This document shows positions 1 through 17,900 of a DNA stretch of 64,000 nt, one piece after another; position 1 is the stretch's first letter, and each line of letters begins with the position of its first letter. Below the pieces are notes generated by a model. The model was not told where the DNA came from. It worked only from the letters and a program-made list of their open reading frames with translations, and did not search any database. The position numbers and the translations under genes are program-made. This stretch comes from Okapia johnstoni (Eukaryota; Chordata; Mammalia; Artiodactyla; Giraffidae): positions 5,324,501 through 5,388,500 of the forward strand of contig CM044316.1 in NCBI GenBank assembly GCA_024291935.2, read 5' to 3'.

Positions 1-641
1 CTCCCATCCTCCTCCATCCTTCTCTCCTCTCTGTCCATTCATCTGTGTGTCCTCTCTCTGCCTGTCATGCCCCCCCATCTGTCTGTCCACCTGTCCGTCG
101 GTCCCTCCACAGCTCCTGATCGTCCTGTCCCTGTCCCAGAGCCTCGAGCGGCAGCTTTGGGCGGTGCTGGTCCCGCTCGTGGCCCTGCGGTTCCGCCTGC
201 TCCTCCTCTCCCTCCAGGGCCTCCTTCTTGAGGCCCGGGCCAAAGTACGGGCAGGTGGCGGCGAGCCCTCGGGGCCTTGCCAGGGTGGGCAGTGTGGCTG
301 TGCCGGGGGCCTCACGCCTAGCCGAGGGTGCATGCTCTGAAGGGATGGGGCTCCGCTGACTGCGTGCAGGTGTCAAGAGCTCCTGGAGGCCCTGGGCACC
401 AGCCAAGCTCTAGGAGGTGCGGCATGATGGGAGGCCATTGCCTGCCCAGGTGACCAGCTAGAAGTGCTGTGGCCCACTCAGCTGTGGTTTGGGGTTGCCT
501 CTGTGCCTGGGGAGATCCAAACTGGGTTCAGGCTGTGACTGAATGTGTGCTTTGGGGGGGTGGGTGCTCACAGACTGTCCTAGTGCCCAGGGCCCCGCTC
601 GCCCCTGACGAGGCCGCTCTCCACACCCTTCCTACCCCCAG

Positions 642-3600
642 ATGCTGGCCACACTGCTGATCACCCGCCAGTTCCTCCAGAATGTTCGAGAGGTTCTGCA
701 GCCCCACCTGTATCGGCGGCTAGGCCGAGGAGAGCTTGGCCTGCGGGCGGCCTGGGAGCTGGCCCGTGCCCTGCTTGGCCTCCTGAGCCTCCGGCGCCCT
801 GCACGCCGCCACCTCGAACCCCCGGCCGAAGAGGGTGGCGGTGGCAGCAGCAGTGGGGGGGGGCCGCAGGTGTCTCAGTGGGGGCTGCGGGGCACCTGAG
901 GAGGAAGAGGAGGCCGCTGTGGAGCGGCGGCCGGCAGGGGAAGGGGGAGAGGTGGGGGATGGGCCCCGGGGGGGCAGAGAGGAGGAGGATGAAGAGGAGG
1001 AGGAGGACGAAGAGGAGGATGAGGACGAGGAAGGCGAGGAGGGCGGCCTCCTGGACTGTGGGCTCCGACTGAAGAAGGTCAGCTTTGCTGAGAGGGGGGC
1101 TGGGCGGCGTCGGCTGGGTGCAAGCCAGGAGGCCCTCCTGGAGGAGGGGAGCCCCACCATGGTGGAGAAGGGGCTGGAACCTGGCGTGTTCACACTGGCC
1201 GAGGAGGACGATGAGGCCGAGGGGGCTCCCAGCAGCCCCGAACGAGAGCCTCCCCCAGCTGTCCTGTTCCGCCGGGCTGGAGGCGAGGGCCGAGACCAGG
1301 GGCCGGATGGGGGCCCGGACCCAGAGCCGGGCTCAGGCGATGCAGCCCGGAAGCAGCGGCGGCAGAACCGGTCATCTTGGATTGACCCACCCGAGGAGGA
1401 ACACTCGTCTCAGCTCACCCAGGCAGAGCTCGAGAGCTGCATGAAGAAATACGAGGTGAGGAGGGCACCTGAGGGTGGAGGCAGGGCCGTCGGAAGGTCA
1501 GGGCACACAGTCTGAGGGTGGAGGTGGGGTGGGAGTGACAGGAAGGAATAACAGGACCCGTTATGTGATCAGGGCTTCCCTGGTGGCTCAGATGGTAAAG
1601 AATCTGCCTGCAATGCAGGAGACTGGGGTTCAATCCTTGGATCGGGAAGATCCCCTGGAGAAGGGAATGGCTACCCACTCCAGTCTTCTTGCCTAGAGAA
1701 TCCCATGGCTACAGTCCACAGGATTGCAAAGAGCTGGACACAACTGAGCGACTAACCCTTACGTGATCAGAAACTTGCTAACCTGGCTGAGCTTGGGTCC
1801 ATGCAGGATAATGTGAGGGAGGCGGGCTTAATGAGAGGAAGGTGCGCTGACGGAGGAGGTGTCCAGGGTTGGGGGAGAGCCTAGGCCCACCCACTGGGTG
1901 CCTGCCCACAGGACACGTTCCAAGACTACCAGGAGATGTTCGTGCAGTTTGGCTATGTCGTGCTCTTCTCATCTGCCTTCCCCCTGGCTGCCCTCTGCGC
2001 CCTCATCAACAACCTCATCGAGATCCGCAGTGACGCCCTCAAGTTGTGCACGGGGCTGCAGCGGCCCTTTGGGCAGCGGGTGGAAAGCATTGGCCAGTGG
2101 CAGGTGGGGGAAGGGCCAAGGGCTCCGAGCCACGATGCCCAGAGGTGGAGTGGGTGCTGGGGAGGCTGGCGGGACCCCACCTGAGCCCCTCTTGTCCCCT
2201 CCCACCCTGCAGAAGGTGATGGAGGTCATGGGCGTCCTGGCAATCGTGGTCAATTGCTATCTAATTGGCCAGTGTGGGCAGCTGCAGCGCCTCTTCCCCT
2301 GGCTCAGTCCCGAGGCAGCCATCGTGTCCGTGGTGGTGCTCGAGGTGGGACTGGTGGCTGGGTTGGGGGAGCCAGGCAGTTGTGGGGGGGTTGTCCCCAT
2401 GCCTGCAGCCTCCTCTTCTGTCGCCTCAGCACTTCGCTCTGCTCCTCAAGTACCTCATCCATGTGGCCATCCCCGACATCCCGGGCTGGGTGGCTGAGGA
2501 GATGGCCAAGCTGGAGTACCAGCGCCGGGAGGCCTTCAAGGTACGTGGGCCAGGGCCTGGCATGCTTTACATCTCTGCTCCAAGGGGCTTCTCTCCCCTC
2601 GCCTGGCTGGGCAGTCACATCCTTAGCAGGGCAGATGTGCAGACTGTGTTAGTGTTCGTCGCTCAGTTGTATCCGACTCTTGGTGACCCCATGGACTGTA
2701 GCCCACCAGGTTCCTCTGTCCATGGGATTCTCCAGGCAAGAATACTGGAGTGGGTTGCCATGCCCTTCTCCAGGGATCTTCTCGACCCAGGGATCAAACC
2801 CAGGTCTCCTACATTGCAGGCAGATTCTTCACCATCTGAGTCACCGGGGAAGCCTGGGGTAATAATTAGCATTTCTAAAGGACCTGGTCGCTTCTGGGGT
2901 TCTGGTGGGATCCCACACCAGGCCAGCACTTATGAACTGTCACCTCCATCATGCCGGGCATTGTCCTATTTGGGGTCAGGGACACAGCTGATGCTTCTTA
3001 GAAGAGCGGGCCAGGGAGCTCATTGCCACCAACCAGTGGAGCCCTCCATGATGATGTGTGTGCGTTCAGTTGCTCAGTGTCCCACTCTTTGTGACCCCAT
3101 GGACTGGAGCCCACAAAGCTCCTCTGTCCATGTACTTCTCCAGGCCAGAATACTGGAGTGGGTAGCCATTCCCTTCTCCAGGGGATCTTCCCAACCCAGG
3201 GATCGAACCCAAGTCTCATATGAGGAGTCTCCTGCATTGACAGGCAGATTGTTTACCGCTGCACTACCTGGGAAGTCCCCAAAATAGTGATGGAAATGTT
3301 CTATTCTGGGTGGCCCATATAGCCCGTTACTACAGATGGCCAATGAGCGCTTGCAACGGGACTGGTGCTACTGAGAAACAGAGCTTTTACTTCACTTATA
3401 TGTTTGTTTATTTATTTATTGGCTGTGCTTCGTGGCTTATGGGATCTTAGTCCCTCAACCAGGCATCAAAGCCGGGCCCTCCGTGGTGAGAGCACAGAAT
3501 CCTAACCACTGGATCACCAGGGAATTACCTTATTTCAATTATTTAAGGTGACAAAACCATGGGGGTCCCCTGCTGGTCTAGCGGTTAGGAGTCAGTGCTT

Positions 3601-5904
3601 TCACTGCCATGGCCCGGGTTCAGTCTCTGGTCTGGGAACTGAGATGCCTGCAAGCCACGTGGTGGGGCCCAAAAATGATAATAATAATATATTTTTTAAT
3701 TAACAATGCCGTGAGTGGCTACTGGCCACTGGAGAGTCACAGCTCTGTCTCTCCCCAGTTCACCAGAAAGCAGGGAACCGCTGAGGCCCAATATTTGTTT
3801 TAACTCTCCCAATTTCTAAGACAGCATCTGGCATGTGACTGGGGACAGAATTGGTGGCCAGTAAATGTTCTCAGTTCTCAGAAAGCCTGGGGGTGGGTCC
3901 AGGGATACAGCTGGAACCCAAGAAGTGTTTGGATCTCTCCTCACTTTTACAGGAGAGCCCTGACCTGGGCCTGGGCCTGGGTGGGCACCTGCTCACACAC
4001 TCATTCCTCCCAGTGCCCATAATGGCTCCGTTCTGCCCTCAGAGACATGAGCGCCAGGCCCAGCACCGCTACCAGCAGCAGCAGAGGCGGAGGCGGGAGG
4101 AGGAGGAGCGACAGCGACACGCAGAGCACCACGCCCGGAGGGAGCGGGATGCCAGCGGCCGAGAGGAGGCTCGGGCTGAGGGCTCTGGGTTGGACCCTGC
4201 TGCCCCAGAGAAAACCTCGGCCAAGGCCAAGGGCAGTGGGGCAGGTGGCCACGGGCCGGAGCGACCCAAGCGCCCGGGGTCCCTGCTGGCACCTAACAAC
4301 GTCATGAAGCTGAAGCAGATCATCCCGCTGCAGGGCAAGTTCCTGTCATCCGGGGCCTCGTCCTCCTTGCCGGCTGGCATGGGGGCCAACCTCATCACCC
4401 GGCCAACCCCTGCCCAGTCGCCCACTGGCAGTGACACCCGCCTGCCAGCCTTCCTTAGCTTCAAATTCCTCAAGTCACCTGAGACCCGGCGGGACCCAGA
4501 GCGTAGCCACTCTCCACCCAAGGCCTTCCATGCCGGCAAGCTTTTCCCCTTCGGCGGGGCCCGGGCGGAGGCCGGGTCCAACGGGGCGGGCGGGCAGGCC
4601 CGGCAGGACGGGACGCTCGGCGGTGGCGGTTGCCGAGCCCAGCGGAGTGGGCTGGCGGACGAGGCTGCAGCTGAGGAGCCGGACACACCCCGGCCCGAAG
4701 AGGAAGGCTCAGGTCACAAGCTTTAACTCGGGGGTGGGGACTCTGGGCTGGGATTTGGGGGTAGGGGTGGGGTGTCCAGGTGTGGGGAGAGGGGCTGAAG
4801 GGGACAGAGGAGGCTCCGTCTCCTTGTACCAGTTGGGGACCTGGGTGTGTGGTACATGGAGCCTGTTGATCAAAGCCCACCCAGTCTTTCCGGGTCCCTG
4901 AGAGCCTGGAGCCCTGTGCCTGACCCTCCTTACCCCCGGGGGAGGGATGCCAAAGTCCCTTGTCCCGCAGTGCCCTTCCCAGGGTGCCCGCCTGCCATGC
5001 TCCGGTGCCGGGAGAGATGAGGGAGGCCCCTTCACCACCTGGCCTAGCCTTTCCTGCCCCCATGAGACCTCACACCCAGCTCTCTCTGGGGGACCGGAAC
5101 CCCCAGGCCTCTATGCAAGTCCCCACCCTGCAGCCCAAGCTGTTCCTGGAGGCCTTCCTTGGAGGTGGGGCTCAGGCTACTCATTAGGGGAGTTCAGGGC
5201 TGCAGCCCCGTGTAAGGGGAGCAGAGTCACAGGCCTCACTGCTGCCCCTCCCACCTCATCTTAGCCCGGGGTCCAGCGACCCATCCCAGGGAGCCCAAGA
5301 GGCAGCAGCTGTAGCACCAGGGACTTCCTCAGACTGCCCTTTCTCCATGAAGGGGAGGGGCCCAGTGCCCAGAGGCCGGGGATGCACCCGAAGAAGCCCA
5401 CCCCTTGTCACTGATCAGAAGCAATAAGGCCCTCCATGTGCCTGAAAGCCCAGAGGGAGCGCGGGCAAGGTCCCCAGCGGCGGGGACGGCATCTCCCCGG
5501 AACGGCCCCTCTCGCCTCCGCAGGGACAGCGCTGGCCCCCGTGGGCACCCCGGCCCTCCGCACCCACCGCAGCCGGAGCCCTGTGCCGCCGCCGCCGCCG
5601 CCAAACACCCCTGCCTCGGCCCCCGACGCCCCCCGCGGGCTGCTGGCAGTGGGACGGGCCGTGGGGCTGCGGGGGCGAGGGCGCCGCCCCCCGCCAGGCC
5701 CCTGCTGCCACCGACTGCCCGCCCTGCGCCCTCGCCGGGGCCCCGCCTGCCCCCCAGCCCCTGCCGGGGGATGCCAGCTTCTACAGCCTCCCGCCGCCGC
5801 CGCTGCCTCCCACCTCCGAGCCCCGCCAGGCCCCGGTGCCCTCACCCAGCCCCAGCTCCAGTCCCAGTCCTCAGGCCGTGTGCTGGCCCAGCGGCTGGCA
5901 TTAG
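642..5904 (+). CDS. ANO8: ANO8 (anoctamin-8/TMEM16H), 3' half
   Basis: This is the C-terminal part of an anoctamin-8, a TMEM16-family membrane protein known as an ER-plasma membrane contact-site tether. The gene starts left of the window. Exons seen, all with AG/GT borders: 642-1455, 1912-2103, 2213-2344, 2430-2540, 4043-4712 and 5524-5904, ending at TAG 5902-5904. The first exon opens with MLATLLITRQ and then runs into a long Glu/Asp-rich cytoplasmic loop (about 895-1045). Hydrophobic membrane segments lie in the exons at 1912, 2213 and 2430. The tail has a basic Arg/Gln/Glu coiled stretch (4043-4130) and ends in a Pro-rich region closing with CWPSGWH. Exons 642-1455 (814 nt) and 5524-5904 each hold one surplus base: the frame slips at the G run 855-863 and again near 5586-5606. 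Restoring the expected frame gives about 765 codons here. Identity is firm. The breaks are probably sequence errors. Confidence 0.95.
1573..1758 (+). repeat. Bov-tA SINE with target-site duplication
   Basis: A tRNA-Glu-headed SINE typical of ruminants. It starts at the CTTCCCTGGTGGCTCAG head and ends in the shared GAGCGACTAAC tail. It is flanked by 12-bp near-identical direct repeats at 1561-1572 and 1759-1770 (one mismatch), which mark the insertion. It lies in an ANO8 intron. Confidence 0.92.
2650..2856 (-). repeat. Bov-tA SINE
   Basis: Reverse-complement Bov-tA in the large ANO8 intron. The region reads from the GTCGCTCAGTTGTATCCGAC end to the complement of the tRNA-like head at CCGGGGAAGCC. 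Confidence 0.9.
3058..3280 (-). repeat. Bov-tA SINE
   Basis: Second reverse-complement Bov-tA in the same ANO8 intron. It shares the GACCCCATGGACTG and GGGATCTTCCCAACCC blocks with its neighbour but is more diverged at the tRNA-like end. Confidence 0.88.
3402..3530 (-). repeat. CHR-type short tRNA SINE
   Basis: Reverse complement of a cetartiodactyl tRNA-Glu SINE: a T-rich TTTATTTATTTATTGGCTG lead, then the CCTAACCACTGGATCACCAG head. It lies in an ANO8 intron. The subfamily is not assigned precisely. Confidence 0.82.
3560..3700 (+). repeat. CHR-type short tRNA SINE
   Basis: Forward tRNA-derived SINE in the ANO8 intron. It has a CCCCTGCTGGTCTAGCGGTTAG head, a box-B-like GGGTTCAGTCTC block, and an A-rich AATAATAAT tail. 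Confidence 0.78.
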
Positions 5905-6194
5905 CTCCGCCCGCCCTGCCTTCCTGTTTTCATATGCAATATCAATCACAGACGGGCGGTGGCCACCACCCAGAAAACACTTGGGCCGGGCCCGATGTGC
6001 CCCAGTATTGGCTGCCCCCTCCTGGGGCAGGGCCGGGGGCCTGGGGCCCCTCTATCTGCCGTTTTCCTTTCGACCAGGATGGGGGGGAAACAAAAGGAAA
6101 CCCCCAAAAAACAACAGAAAACACACACAGAATAGGCGATTATTTATTTGTTTTTAATTTATTTTGTCATATTTTTGTAAAACGGCAGAAATGC

Positions 6195-6200
6195 AATAAA
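6195..6200 (+). terminator. ANO8: ANO8 poly(A) signal AATAAA
   Basis: An AATAAA hexamer lies about 290 nt after the ANO8 stop codon, in an A/T-rich stretch that closes the 3' UTR (5905 to about 6220). It is the only canonical signal close to the stop on this strand. Cleavage is inferred 15-25 nt downstream. Confidence 0.75.
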
Positions 6201-6225
6201 AAGTATATTTCAACAGTGCCCAAAG

Positions 6226-8170
6226 GCGGAGCTGCTGAAAGGGGACTTCCGGGACCCAATGACAAGGTTGGGGCCAGCTCTTTGGGGGACTGGCAGGCCC
6301 AGAGTGGGTTCCCCTTCTGTCCTGAGACCCTTGGGGAATGCCTAAGAACTGGGTCTCCAGGCCAAACGTATGGAAAACTCCAGAAATCCAGGCCTAGGGG
6401 CCCCCCTGGGAGGAGCTGCAGAGCCTCAGGCCCTATCTTCAGCCTCCTAGACAAAGGAAGAAATCTCTAAGTGCCGACAGGAATCAGCAGGTTGGGTTGT
6501 AGGTGTGGGTCCTGAGTCAGCCTCGGTTGTGCAAGGCCACCCTTTCTGGCACACCTGCCTCCCAGGCTGACATCTGAGAAGTCAAGGGCTACAGGGAGAA
6601 CTCGGGGCATCAGAGTCAGAAGGCACCTGGTGCCTGAGTTTCGATGTTATGGGGACGGTGTGTTCAGGGCAGCATCGGGGAAGGGCTGGCATGGCCCTAC
6701 TGTGTGACCTCTGTCACAGTGGCGGGACCCTTCACTGTATGATCAGGGATGGGCGTGGCCTCTCCCAGCCTGAGGGTGTCCATATCCAGAGGGTCAGAGT
6801 CAGAAAGGCCCTGCCCCAGGGTTGGGGGAGCCAGCGTGAAGCAGGGGCACTTTGGGACGCCATGGAAAAGACATCAGGGTTCACTAGAGGCAGGAGAGCA
6901 GGCTGTGCAAAGACACAGAGGTGTGGGAAAGCAGTTTGATGTTTGGGGGGAGCAGAGTAGGGAGGGCCCCAAAGGCAGGAGGAGTAGATGGAGGCTAGCT
7001 GAGGGGCCTAAGCTGGGGAGACCATGGAGAGGCCATGGACCCCACCCACAGCATGGATAGCACTGGCAGGAGATAGCACCCAGCCCCCTGGGGCCAGGGA
7101 GGTGTGGGTGAGCCTCAGGGAAGGATAGGCTGAAGGACAAGACCTGCCTGGCCCCATGGCCTTTGAAGCTGAACTCCTGCCATCTACTCAGTCACCAACA
7201 GCGGGTGACACCACGCGCCTACCCAGGGCCAGGCCAACCCTTGGGACCAGCGATTCCAAGCTGGTCTGAGAGCCTCCAGGGACTTGACTCTCCCTGGCAT
7301 GACCATGGTCAAACCTGCCTTTCCTAAGCACCTGCTTTATGACCACTGCTGAAGAACTGAACACTGCTGCAGACGCACCCGGAGCTGGGCCCCAGAGCTG
7401 GGCAGCTAAGCTTGGAACCTTCCACCCAGCAGACCCCTGCTGGCCCAGGCCCAAGAAGTCTGACTCAGGCTGACATCTCTATGGTGATACCCTGGGATGG
7501 GCATCCCCTGCAGCCTGCTGTCTCCCTCGCTCCACAGCCCCACCCCTCACCACCCCCAACACCCCAGCAATCGGCTCCAACACTCTGGCTCCCACTCAGG
7601 GTTGGGGGTGGAGGGGGGAAGAAGTGGCACTCCCCTTGCCCTGTGCCCTGGTGGTCAGGGCCTTGAACCTTCTGTCTGGAGCCTGAATGCCCCCTACCTC
7701 CCCAAGGTCAGCCCCAAACCCAGCCCTGCTGGTGGCCGGGAGGGGCGAAGGAAACTGCCGCCCGAGGGCACTGGGGTTGGGCTTTCCTCGGCACTCCGCA
7801 CGCCGCCTCCTGAGCCAGGGCGCGAGGCCAGGCCACCTGTCTCCGCGATGGCTGGTGGGCATGTCGCCCTGCTCGCTGATGTCCTGGGCATGCGGCCCAC
7901 CACAGCTCCATCCTTGGCAGCAGGGACAGTTTCTCCGGCGGGGAGGGGGGTGTCCTGGTCCTTGGGGACACCTTCACGCGGGTGAGGCCGAGGGGAGGGT
8001 CCAGGCAGGTCTTGACTCTGAGCGAGATGGCCAAGCAGGCCCGTCAGAGGATCCAGCTGGTTCTGGGGCCCCAGTATCTGGAGGCCCCTCTTGGCTCCTC
8101 TTGGTGATGACGGGACGACTCTCAGGGACTCCGTCCTCTGGCGCCGAGGCACGCCGAGCAAAGACGCAAG
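6226..8170. other. ANO8-DDA1 intergenic region
   Basis: Both flanking genes end here, tail to tail. The stretch is GC-rich with several accidental open frames on both strands (for example 7497-7985 + and 7694-8206 -). None has recognisable protein homology, splice partners or a plausible start, so I call no gene. Confidence 0.6.
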
Positions 8171-8189
8171 GTCGGGTAGGAAAGATCCT

Positions 8190-8195
8190 TTTATT
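8190..8195 (-). terminator. DDA1: DDA1 poly(A) signal
   Basis: TTTATT on the plus strand reads AATAAA on the DDA1 strand. It lies about 570 nt past the stop. The inferred transcript end near 8172 leaves about 1.9 kb to the ANO8 end. Confidence 0.65.
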
Positions 8196-8763
8196 GGGGT
8201 GGACACGGAGCACGCACTAGTCCATGATAAAATGACTTAAGAGAAAGATCCAGAAGGGCTGACTTCTCCCCCTTACTCGAGCTCAGAGCAAGGTCTGGGC
8301 ACAGAATAGGTCCCGGTGGAACTCGAGACAAGGCAAAGTCTTTAAGGCCCGGACCAGGAGGTGGGCGCTGGGAGAAGGGCCCCCACCCTTGCCGGCCGGC
8401 CGCAGCGGGGTCCCGGCTCTAGACCCTCATAGACACGCTCCAGTTTTCCAGAGGAGAACTGGGGGGCAAGAGGAGGAAGGGGACTGGACGGGGGGAGGCG
8501 AGGAACAACGTTTTTGTTTTTGTTTTAAAGCATCTACCAACATCACACTACTGGGTCTGACGTCCCCTGTAACCATCGCTTGGTACGTTTTACAGCATAA
8601 ATAAAAACTCAAGGAAAATAAATACATTGGCTCCTATGAGGTTGGAAGTGGTGTGGAAGGGGTATGGGTGGGCCGGCGGAGGGGTGGGGTGGGGGGGCGC
8701 TTACACAAGGCAGGTGGGCGAGGAGCAGACAAGACAGGAGGCGCCTGTGGGGGAGCGTGAGTC

Positions 8764-15600
<6,837 letters not shown>

Positions 15601-16215
15601 GGCCGGGTCCCCAAAGCCCCTTGGGATTTGTAGTCCGCAACACCCGGAGGTCCCGCCGCTCTCTAACATTCGCTACGCTTTTTCATGTGGTGGTTCATAG
15701 GGTTCTCACAGCAGCCCTGGAAGGATGGGGACTCGCCGTAACACTCCCAGCCTCCTCCCCAGGGTTCCAACCTTTAGGTTTCAGCATATCTAAACTTCCC
15801 CCACACTAGTCGTTTGACTATCTTTGAACTGACAGAATAGACTATCTCTGAAACACTTCCTGTGGCTCCCCAATATCCCAAAGATTCAGTCCTGCCTCCT
15901 TGCCCCGAAATTCTGGGCCTCTTCGGCCTCCTTCATCCTCCTTTTATCCTGACTCCTCCAATCTCTCCTTTTGGACCACGTTCTCGAAGAAGCCTTGTCT
16001 TACTGCCTTCTTCCCAAGGCAAAGTCCAGTGCCTCCTCTGGGCTCCTACAATCCTCACGATCATCCTCCCAGCCCTGACTCCACTGTGCACTGGGTCCAA
16101 ATTGCCTGGGTATGAATTAAGCCCCACAAAACCCCACCCCCCAGCCTGACAGCCTGGAGACAAGGACTTTTTGAAGAAGTACTCAATAAGTTACGGAATA
16201 TTATTACTCCAACAA

Positions 16216-16340
16216 CATGGAGAAGGAAATGACAACCCACTCCAGTATTCTTGCCTGGAAAATCCCATGGACAGAGGAGCCTGGCAGGCTATAGTCCGTT
16301 GGGTTGCAAAGAGTCGGACACGACTTAGCGACTAAACCAC
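16216..16340 (+). repeat. 5'-truncated Bov-tA SINE
   Basis: The 3' part of a Bov-tA: ACCCACTCCAGTATTCTTGCC through GTCGGACACGACTTAGCGAC. The tRNA-like head is missing. Confidence 0.85.
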
Positions 16341-16389
16341 CACCGACAACACAGCAAAGGAGAAATGACCATCTCATTTTAACGATGAA

Positions 16390-16497
16390 TCTACTTTATT
16401 TTTGGCTGCCCACGCAGCATACAGGATTGGACCTGCCCCCGTGCAGTTGTGAAAGTGGAGAATCTTAACCACTTGGACTGCCAGGGAAGTCCCTTTT
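16390..16497 (-). repeat. CHR-type short tRNA SINE
   Basis: Reverse complement: CTTTATTTTTGGCTGCCC lead, ending at GGACTGCCAGGGAAGTCCC. It sits between MRPL34 and DDA1. Confidence 0.8.
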
Positions 16498-17058
16498 TAC
16501 AGGAACCAAAAGAACCTTAGAGGGCTAAGGTCTTGCTCCAGGTTACAGAGCCCATCCCCAAGGGGCAGGTGGAGGGTTCAAACCCCTCCCACCGCTCACA
16601 AGCCTTCCTAGAACTTGTGAGAATTATGACATTTTATAAGACAAGTGAAAACTTGAACATTTATTAGACTTTAAAAAACATGAAGGAATTGTTGACTTTT
16701 TTAAAAAAGCTGTGAAAAGTTTTGTATGTATTAACGGGACCTTATTTTAGAGAGGTGCATTCTGAAATATTTAGATCTGCCCCATAGTAGAGGGCAGGAC
16801 GAGTTGTGAATACAGCTGTGTACTGGGTTACAAAAGTGTTCACTGTACCATCTGTGGACTATTGCTCCAAAGTTTTCCTAATTCAAGAGCGTAAAGGCAC
16901 TCTGGCAAGGTCTGACTTCCCATTCCCTCTTCCAGAAACCTAGAGGAGTATTCATGTCAGTCCCAATAGTCCCTGCTCCCCAGCTCAGTTCAGTCGTGTC
17001 CGACTCTTGGCTCCCCAGCTCTCCACAAAAACAGCTGCAGGCTAAGCGAGGGAAATGC

Positions 17059-17064
17059 TTTAAT
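17059..17064 (-). terminator. MRPL34: MRPL34 poly(A) signal ATTAAA
   Basis: The minus strand reads ATTAAA about 30 nt past the stop codon. It is the common variant signal and fits a compact mitochondrial-protein gene. No better signal is seen close by. Confidence 0.6.
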
Positions 17065-17093
17065 GGGGAGATCCAGCCGCCACATCGCGCTCC

Positions 17094-17608
17094 TCAATGG
17101 CTCAAGGATTTTCGACCCTTGTGCATGCGGCGAAGAATGACCTGGACGCCGTTCGGCGTGCTCAAGCGCCGGACCCAACCATGCTTATGCTTGCGCTTGA
17201 TGTTGCTTGGCTGATACTCGTTCCCGCGCGTCCTGCCCCTGGTCTGCTGCATGGCGGGGAGTCCCCAGGTGTCGGGGAGCCCCAGCCAGGCCCGGGGACC
17301 CTGGAGCCACCTGCGGGAGCAGAGAGACGGAGAGAAAGGTCAGAGGGGGCGCTGTGTGACTTTTGCGTGGAGCTCAACCTTTCCAAGCTTCGGCTTCCAG
17401 ATCAATGCCAGGAGGGAGCCTGGAAGGAAAAGGTACTCGAGGAGTTCGCAAGGCACTCGAAGGTCATACCTGGAGGCAGCCCTCGACGCCGCTCTTACTC
17501 CCAGATTTGAGAAGCTGTCCCCATGAAGACTCACCTGCCACCCAGCAGCCCCGCTGACCTACTGACAGGGCCGAACAGACGACGGACCGATCCGACCGAG
17601 AAAGCCAT
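17094..17608 (-). CDS. MRPL34: MRPL34, mitochondrial ribosomal protein bL34m
   Basis: bL34m is a structural protein of the mitochondrial large ribosomal subunit. There are two exons on the minus strand: 17535-17608 (start ATG at 17606-17608) and 17094-17310, ending at TGA (17094-17096). The junction splits an Arg codon (AG|G). The product is 96 aa against about 92 in human. The N-terminus [20 protein letters not shown] is a basic, Ser/Arg-rich mitochondrial targeting sequence. The mature C-terminus carries the bL34 signature: [15 protein letters not shown], then [14 protein letters not shown] and a closing KGRKSLSH. The last exon overlaps several longer open frames in other phases, which are not genes. 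The 3' UTR is very short. Confidence 0.96.
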
Positions 17609-17674
17609 GTTCAGCCGCGGCACGCCGTCAGTTTCCAGCTATTCCGCAGCCTATAGGCTCCGCAGCTGCGGAAC

Positions 17675-17900
17675 GAGAGCTTCTGGGAAATGTAGTTTCT
17701 TCTATAGCGGAGCCCATATTTCCTTGTGCGTTGTAGTTCTACGTAGACGCACCGCACCTCTGGCGTGAGCGTCCGCGCCCGCAGGAGAGTGTAGTTCTTC
17801 TTCTGAACCAGCAGGCGGCAGACGAACGGCGCCTTCTCCGCATGCGCCTGCCTACAAACCATTATTTCCCTGGGTCTGCTGGGAGTTGTAGTTCCTTCTC
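17675..17900 (-). promoter_or_regulatory. MRPL34: MRPL34 promoter: four ACTACA motifs and an NRF1-like site
   Basis: Upstream of the start codon the minus strand carries four ACTACA cores, seen on the plus strand as TGTAGTT near 17691, 17730, 17790 and 17886. The copies at 17683-17699 (plus strand CTGGGAAATGTAGTTT) and 17876-17895 match the extended ZNF143-type element best. CGCATGCGC at 17840-17848 resembles an NRF1 site, which is common at nuclear genes for mitochondrial proteins. Binding is inferred from motif match only. Confidence 0.6.

Noticed and set aside
720..1193. Minus-strand open frame rich in Ser
   Set aside because: It is the antisense of the ANO8 Glu/Asp codons (GAG/GAA read backwards as CTC/TTC), not a gene.
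2265..3287. Plus-strand 340-codon frame in ANO8
   Set aside because: It crosses real exons in the wrong phase, two introns and two Bov-tA SINEs.
5405..6157. Alternative long frame over the last ANO8 exon
   Set aside because: It is the third frame of a GC-rich exon. Only the frame ending CWPSGWH matches the family.
7694..8206. Minus-strand 170-codon frame between ANO8 and DDA1
   Set aside because: No recognisable domain, atypical Pro/Gly/Arg composition, and it overlaps the inferred DDA1 3' end.
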